In this document: in pieces, positions 8,751 through 13,958 of the stretch
How the letters are laid out: each line of letters starts with the position of its first letter
Position numbering within the stretch: the stretch's first letter is position 1
Assembly: GCA_011503125.2 (NCBI GenBank)
Contig: WWBZ02000053.1
Location: 1 to 13,958, forward strand
DNA: 13,958 bases
Direction of reading: 5' to 3'
Source of the DNA: Botryosphaeria dothidea
Lineage: Eukaryota > Ascomycota > Dothideomycetes > Botryosphaeriales > Botryosphaeriaceae
Program-made: the position numbers and the translations under genes
Notes under the pieces: model-generated
What the model saw: the letters and a program-made list of their open reading frames with translations, nothing else
The model's database searches: none
Told to the model about the DNA's origin: nothing

Positions 8751-10755
8751 ATGCCGCTTTACTCAGTTTTGCTTCCAACGGTCATAGTCGGCATTGTCTT
8801 GTCCGTCCTGTCGCCAAACGCACAGGCCGTACCTACATTCACATGCAAATGCATTCCTGGGGACGAATGCTGGCCGAGCCCTGGCGAATGGAAGCAGTTC
8901 AACGCTTCTGTTGGAGGTAAGCTTGTCTCTTCGCGACAGCTTGCCGCAGCTTGCCACGATCCCACCTAGGACGAGGCTTCCTGTACCCATGTACAAAATC
9001 AATGGACTCAGCCATCGCCCCAGTAAGCACGTCTCACCTCCTGCAAATCAAGATACTAATCTATCGTTACAGTGATGAAGATCCAGGGTCGATAATGGCA
9101 GCTGCTGTAGTAAATGAGACGTGTGATCCGTTTACCTCACGAAAACAACCCTGTCTTCCTGGAGCATCTGTCACATTCTCAGTCAATGCTTCGGGCCCAG
9201 CCGACTTCGCTAAAGCTATTCGGTTTGCGCAGACAAAGAATATCCGGCTAGTCATTCATAATACCCGCCATGAGTAGGACTTCTGATCAGATCACTATTG
9301 GCATCACTAACGCCGGCCAAGCTACCTCGGAAAGTCCACTTGGAAAGGCGCTCTCTCGGTGTGGACGCATTACATGAAGGATATCCAATACATGAACTAC
9401 ACCAGTGCAAATTGCAGCGGACCCGCGATTAAGCTCGGCGCCGGAATCCAGGTCGAAGAAGCTTACGAGGCGGCGCATCAAAGAGCTGCGCTTGTTGTAG
9501 GGGGAGACTGCGCCACTGTCGGTGTGGTGGGTGGATACTTACAAGGTTTGTCCTGTCCTCCCCACCGCAACGATGACGCTGATGTTCACACCATCCAGGC
9601 GGAGGCCACTCCGCGCTGTCCTCGCTCTACGGCCTCTCAGCCGACCACACGCTCGAATGGAAAGTCGTGGACGGCACCGGCCAACTCCACACCGCCACCC
9701 CCGAGCGCAATGCCGACCTCTTCTGGGCCCTCTCCGGCGGCGGCGGCGGGACGTACGGAATCGCATCTTCGGTGACCATGAAGCTCCATCCGGACGTCCC
9801 CCTGACCGGCGTCGCGCTGAGCTTCGAGCTCGATCTGCAACGCCCGCAGGCCTTCCACAACGCTGTGCGAAAGTACCACGACCTCGTCCCGCGGGTCACG
9901 GCCCGCCAAGGCATGGGCATCGCCGCCATCACCAACTCATCCTTCCTGCTGACGCCGCTCACGCTAACGCGGCTGTCCCGCAACGAGGCGCTCGTCCTGA
10001 TCGAGCCGCTGCTGCGCGAGCTCAACGACCAGGACGTCCGGTACCAGCTCAACCTCACAGCGGCGCCCAACTGGCTGGAGTACTGGCGGCGCCTGATCAA
10101 GCCCAACCCCACGCAGCTGGTCGAGAACGGGCAGTACGGCGGGTGGATGGTGCCGCGCACGGTGCTGGACACCAACGCCGACGCGCTGCAGGCGGCGGTC
10201 CAGGACGTCACCGGCGCGGGGTGCACGTTCGTCGGGCTGGCGCTCGACGTGTCCCTGCCGGCGGGCAGCGGCGTGCGCAATTCCGTCCTACTAGCATGGC
10301 GCGACGCGGCGCTCAATGTCATTTTGTCCATGTAAGAGCTCACCGGACTCCTCTTCGCCCTCTCTCACTGACGAGCGCTCGCAGCCCTTGGCCGCAGAGA
10401 GCTGATCTGCATCACATGAAGGAGCAGGCGGATGCGATGACGCAGAGGTGCGTTCCGGCGCTTGCGCGGCTGGCCCCTCAAGCTGGAGCTTATATGAATG
10501 AGGTGAGTGGTGCGTTGCCCGCGGCTTAATGGCACTGTGCGCTGAGCACCGTCCTGGCAGGCCGATCCGAACCAGCCCGACTGGAAGAAAGCCTTCTACG
10601 GCGTAAACTATGATAGGTTGTTGGAGATAAAAAAGAAGTACGACCCCAACAACATATTTTATGCCCAAACGGCAGTGGGGAGCGACTATTGGAAGGTGGA
10701 CAGCGATGGGAGGCCTTGCCAACCTCAGGTATCGAGGACACACGACTCGCAGTGA
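8751..10755 (+). pseudogene. patO: Secreted FAD-linked (BBE-like) oxidase, PatO type, with an in-frame stop
   Basis: FAD-PCMH/berberine-bridge oxidase; in the patulin cluster PatO (earlier called isoamyl alcohol oxidase) acts around isoepoxydon formation. A signal peptide (LLPTVIVGIVLSVLSPNAQA, cleavage near AQA/VPTF) predicts secretion or entry to the endomembrane system. Exons: 8751-9022, 9073-9273, 9322-9545, 9599-10331, 10385-10502, 10561-10755; introns of 48-58 bp, one with GTTTGT as donor. The N-terminal Cys-rich CKCIPGDECWPSP, a PCMH domain with GDCATVGVVGGY and GGGHSALSSLYG, SGGGGGTYGI, and a BBE C-terminus (NYDRLLEIKKKYDPNN) are all in family order; total about 580 codons. A TAG at 8967-8969 interrupts exon 1 between DPT and DEASC, where the family usually has Tyr. 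An alternative 53-bp intron (8917-8969, GTAAGC...CTAG) with retention of the 9023-9072 intron would also keep a frame open, but replaces conserved residues. In the flavin-attachment area Arg precedes the His where Gly is usual. Confidence 0.85.
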
Positions 10756-11505
10756 TCATCTAAATTTCAAATTAAATGTTTATGATGGACAATATAACCG
10801 GTATCAGCCATTATATGTTTTTTGATTTCTTTTGTGGCTTTATTTATCTTTGATTGAATATGCTTTCAGTGGTAATTCTGCTCACAAACACAGTTCGGGC
10901 GCAAAGCATCACAGCTCTCCATCAGGAAATGAACCAAAGTACACAAGGCGCCCAGGAGCATGGCTCTTCTGGTAATTATCTTTATGGTTATGTTGGATTT
11001 GAGAGTGAAGAGTGTGAGGTCAGAAAAGAGAGTAGATTCTGCCCATCTCCTGAGAGGGAGGTCGTTAGGCTTACTTATATACATAAAAGAGTGTTTGAAT
11101 AACCGAGGAGAACAGAAGCCGATGTTGATATCCGAAGCTTGCGAATATGAGGAGTAGTGAGGAGGTGGCAAAGAGTAGCTACTGATCTTGATGCCCGAAA
11201 GAATGTGATGCCTGATATAGTAGGGCAAAATAGTCTGACAGGTTATGATTGGAAGTTAAGTATGGCTACTAGATGATAATCTTGTTCAAGATCGCGGGAC
11301 AGCTGGAAGATTGTTTATTCCGAGCTTCGTTCGTTGGTACCTACATGAACGAGCATATAGTGACTGTAGAAACGTTACGCAAGCGTCTTTCACCGATCAG
11401 TTTTTCAGTTGCTATTAATCAGCCACAATCCTCAAACCACTTCAGGCAAAGTGACTAAGAGTCTGCAAACGTTGTATCAACATCAACAGAACTTGCAACA
11501 TCCGA
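10756..11505. other. Convergent intergenic region between patO-like and patF-like genes
   Basis: About 750 bp, AT-rich, between two 3' ends. No open frame has codon structure or motifs that I recognise, and no clear repeat or transposon piece is visible. Confidence 0.5.
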
Positions 11506-12120
11506 TCACATCTCCACGCACTCCCCATACGGACTCGCGCAATACGTCTTCTCCCCGCCCGCCCAAAATGTCGCCGCCGTCCCAAACGTATCCTCCATAT
11601 ACTGAAAATACGAGACCAACCCCTCATGGTCAAATGCCGTGCGCACCGCCCACGGCCACGTGCACGACCGGTTCATCGTGCGCGACGTCAGCGTGAAGGT
11701 GCCCCACGCGCTGACGTTGCGGCCGCCCGCATCGGCGAACACGACGTCCATGCTGAAGGGACCACGCTCCCACCACCGGCCCACACGCGTGAACGTGTCG
11801 ACGAAGGCCTTCGGGCCGGCGTGCGCGTGAGTGCTTGCCCATGGCATGAGTTTGTGTAGGTCGGGGTTATCGATTGTCAAGGAGACGTAGGTCGCGTCGA
11901 AGGCGACTAGGCTCTCTATTAAGTCCTCGTTAGGGTCGGACAGGGTGTTAAGGAGTTGGAGGAGCTTGGTGATGGACGTGGTGGATAAATCGGAGGACGC
12001 GGAGCGTTGTGTGAGCTGGCGCAGCTTGTTGGGGTCCGAGAGGAGCTCATCGATAGGGATGGCGACGATGATGGGGAGCAGTGCAAATAATGATGTGATT
12101 TCCGTGATTAAGGATCGCAC
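11506..12120 (-). CDS. patF: SnoaL-like secreted protein, PatF (neopatulin synthase) type; GTG in place of ATG
   Basis: In the patulin pathway PatF converts phyllostine to neopatulin and belongs to the SnoaL/NTF2-like fold. This single-exon frame gives 204 aa, a full family length. A short hydrophobic leader (SLFALLPIIVAIPI) suggests a signal peptide. Characteristic segments follow: FDATYVSLTIDNPDLHKLMP, STHAHAGPKAFVDTFTRVG, RGPFSMDVVFAD, SAWGTFTLTSRT and FQYMEDTFGTA. NVS and NRS are possible N-glycosylation sites. The open frame has no ATG upstream: an in-frame TGA lies four codons before the expected start, and the start position itself reads GTG, in a CAAAC context that looks like a fungal start site. 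A start-loss substitution is the simplest reading; an upstream exon spliced at the TAG just before it is possible but unsupported. The rest of the frame is uninterrupted. Confidence 0.82.
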   Translation of the reverse strand: MRSLITEITSLFALLPIIVAIPIDELLSDPNKLRQLTQRSASSDLSTTSITKLLQLLNTLSDPNEDLIESLVAFDATYVSLTIDNPDLHKLMPWASTHAHAGPKAFVDTFTRVGRWWERGPFSMDVVFADAGGRNVSAWGTFTLTSRTMNRSCTWPWAVRTAFDHEGLVSYFQYMEDTFGTAATFWAGGEKTYCASPYGECVEM

Positions 12121-13141
12121 GTTTGCTAGTCAAATTTGAAGAGATGAGGGAATCCACGTCGATTTTGGGACGGCATGTAATTCTGCGTGGCTCACAGCTT
12201 TTGATGGCGTCTCAACTGCTGCGCAATCGTGACTATGTTAATGGTGGATTTGTGTCCAGCTTTTCCCTACAGAGCCTCGCCCCCATCGTGCATTGGCAGG
12301 TCGTTACGGATCCGTACGCTTCTCAGATGCTTCTGACATTGCAACACACATCCATTTTCGGACACATGTACTCTTCCGTGAATCTTAAGCTTTCTTGACG
12401 CAAGCGTAGATATTCAAGCCAGCAAAAGACATTCTCAGGCTTGAAACTTTCATGCAGAAAAGCCTATTATCCTTATCAATCCGACCGCGGAAACTTCCGC
12501 ATGAGGACCAAAGAGCCAACCTCCGAAGCCACATGATGAATCTTCATCCATACCGTGTACGAAGATAGTCTCTGCAACCATAAAGAAGGTTCTAGAGGCT
12601 GAGAGAATAGTCGAAGAGGATGCCGTGACAAATCATGGACGATCTCGACGCTTCGTTAAGTTCATGAATTTAAAAGGTTAGGCTCTCGTTACACACATCC
12701 TCCGAAAGCTCCGACTTGGCCCCGGAACCTCCTTTTAGTAAACTCATCTTGTTCACACTATTATCTAGAAACTAGTTCTTACAGAAAAAATATAATCAAG
12801 CATGATATAAAGATTGCAATTGTTGAGAAGCATAAGCATATCCTAAAATTACCCGGAGATTGCCGAAAATTATCGTGAACATACTATACTACCTACCACA
12901 TTAAGAGATCTCCATGTAAATAACGATTGATAATCATGGGAATTCTTAAGGTAAGCAACTAAGTTTGTCACGGAGCGAACGAGAGCAAGAGTATGCGACC
13001 TGGTTAAAATGTGCACAATTCTTTGTAAAACCACTATTCTACGATGCCAGAATTGTTATTTTAAAGATGCAGAACGACACTAATAGGCTTCGATCCCCTT
13101 TCAGACGCTAATCCGCAGTTGTTTGAAAACCTTGCGAAATT
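12121..13141. other. AT-rich gene-free stretch
   Basis: About 1 kb between the patF-like 5' end and the 3' end of the dehydrogenase. The first roughly 280 bases contain one + open frame (12123-12398) that starts at a TTG and has no recognisable motif. The part from about 12700 to 13080 is AT-rich with many stops on all frames and may be decayed transposon sequence, but I cannot name a family. Confidence 0.45.
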
Positions 13142-13958
13142 CTATCCGTAAGATGACGCTGGAACGCGCAACGCAATGTCCTCGGTATTCATCCTGATAC
13201 TATCTTCCAGACTAGTCCATATACTTTTCCCCATGTCTTTCAACAGCGATTTCGCCCGAGCTCTCGGAACAATGACACTGAGGTCTTTAACGCCCTGACA
13301 GTTATTTGGAAATGCCCTTCTTGGGTAAAGCCTGCGTAAGACCTCAAGTATAACATCGCCATTGATAGGCTCTGCGAAGTCGAAGACACGTTCATGGTTG
13401 ACCTCTGGGTGGATCGCCGCGGCAACGTGGAGGATAAGTACTCTGCGCACGGTCAGCAGGGGCTAATCCTGGAGCCGATGTTGAGTGAAACATACAAGCC
13501 GGTAGTCCCGCGAGCGGCGCGGGGTTGCCATTGAACAGCTCCGCGACCATGCCAGATGTGGAAGGATGGCCCTGGTTCGCGGGATCGAGCGCCTTTCCGA
13601 AGTTGAGGTTCGGGAGAACTTGTTGATAGACATCAGTGTTCCAAGGGCTTGTCCAACCTCGGTAGAGGACTTACCGGTATTAAGGACGAACCCGGGGTTG
13701 TTCTCTTGGACAAACCTCCATGCCTCCTTCTCGGCGAGTGTCTTACTGGCGGCGTAAACTGGGTATGCTCGCTCTGGCTCGTACGGCGGGTCTCTGTACG
13801 CCTCGATGATCATTTCGTTCCAGGTGTCGGCAGTCACGGTGACCTCTTCGTTGGGACGAGGAATCAGTGCCGATGCGGATGAAGATGTGAGGACAAAGCG
13901 CTTCACAGTTGGTCCTTTGGCAGCTGCCATGAGTGCGTTCTTCACACCAGCAACTGTG
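13142..13958 (-). CDS. Extended short-chain dehydrogenase/aldehyde reductase, partial at window edge
   Basis: NAD(P)-dependent epimerase/dehydratase-like reductase (dihydroflavonol-reductase/Gre2-like group). The N-terminal Rossmann GxxGxxG part lies beyond the right edge. Exon A (13958-13675) has KRFVLTSSSASAL with the catalytic-region Ser and VYAASK, which supplies the YxxxK pair. A 56-bp intron (13674-13619) leads to exon B (13618-13496) with NFGKALDPANQGHPSTSG. A second likely intron of 53 bp (13495-13443) leads to exon C (13442-13142) with LHVAAAIHPEVNHERVFDFA and SLLKDMGKSIWTSLEDS before TAG. Exons B and C do not join in frame: the splice creates a stop, and a few residues that the family has before LHVAA seem to be missing. 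A small deletion or frameshift near 13440 is likely. It is not the PatN type of short dehydrogenase. Its relation to the cluster is unknown. Confidence 0.75.

Noticed and set aside
9522..10529. 335-codon + frame rich in Arg, Ala and Pro overlapping the FAD oxidase
   Set aside because: It is a GC-driven shadow frame; the overlapping frame carries the PCMH motifs. Only its last part (10385-10502) is a real exon of the oxidase.
12780..12960. AT-rich part possibly derived from a transposase
   Set aside because: Only a few residues resemble helix-turn-helix sequences and stops are frequent; no family could be named.
13142..13958. Identification of the dehydrogenase as isoepoxydon dehydrogenase (PatN)
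   Set aside because: Its segments match the longer epimerase-like aldehyde reductases, whereas PatN is a classical short-chain dehydrogenase.
1..13958. CRISPR arrays, tRNA or rRNA genes
   Set aside because: No regularly spaced repeats, cloverleaf-like segments or rRNA-like sequence were seen.

Overview
The window looks like a piece of a filamentous ascomycete (Pezizomycotina) genome. Coding stretches are interrupted by many short GT...AG introns of about 47-71 bp, several with CTGAC/CTAAC-type branch sites. There is a fungal NACHT (NLR-type) gene and a Tc1/mariner copy whose stop codons look like repeat-induced point mutation (RIP). The species cannot be told from the sequence.

Layout, left to right: a dead, AT-rich Tc1-like transposase relic (about 100-1070, +); a NACHT NTPase pseudogene with indels, two of them in homopolymer runs (about 1297-2850, +); a cupin-domain gene that lacks its usual 5' end (3054-3961, +); a six-exon cytochrome P450 with two frameshifts and one nonsense codon (4758-6585, +); an amidohydrolase resembling 6-methylsalicylate decarboxylase, PatG type (6869-7886, -), with a broken N-terminus; a secreted FAD-linked (BBE-like) oxidase resembling PatO (8751-10755, +) with one in-frame TAG; a secreted SnoaL-like protein resembling PatF (11506-12120, -) whose start codon reads GTG; and, after about 1 kb without genes, a partial extended short-chain dehydrogenase (13142-13958, -) cut by the window edge.

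The central reading is that 3054-12120 is a compact, rearranged and decaying remnant of a patulin-type cluster (6-methylsalicylate to m-cresol to gentisyl compounds to epoxycyclohexenones). In the known pathway PatG decarboxylates 6-methylsalicylate, the P450s PatH and PatI hydroxylate m-cresol and m-hydroxybenzyl alcohol, PatJ and PatO are linked to isoepoxydon formation, and PatF makes neopatulin. The 6-MSA synthase (PatK), isoepoxydon dehydrogenase (PatN), PatD, PatE, the regulator PatL and the transporters are not in this window. Nearly every gene in the block carries at least one apparent inactivating change, but only a few each, so the loss looks fairly recent. RIP-type change is seen clearly only in the transposon. 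Assembly error could explain some single-base indels, but not the nonsense codons or the missing start.
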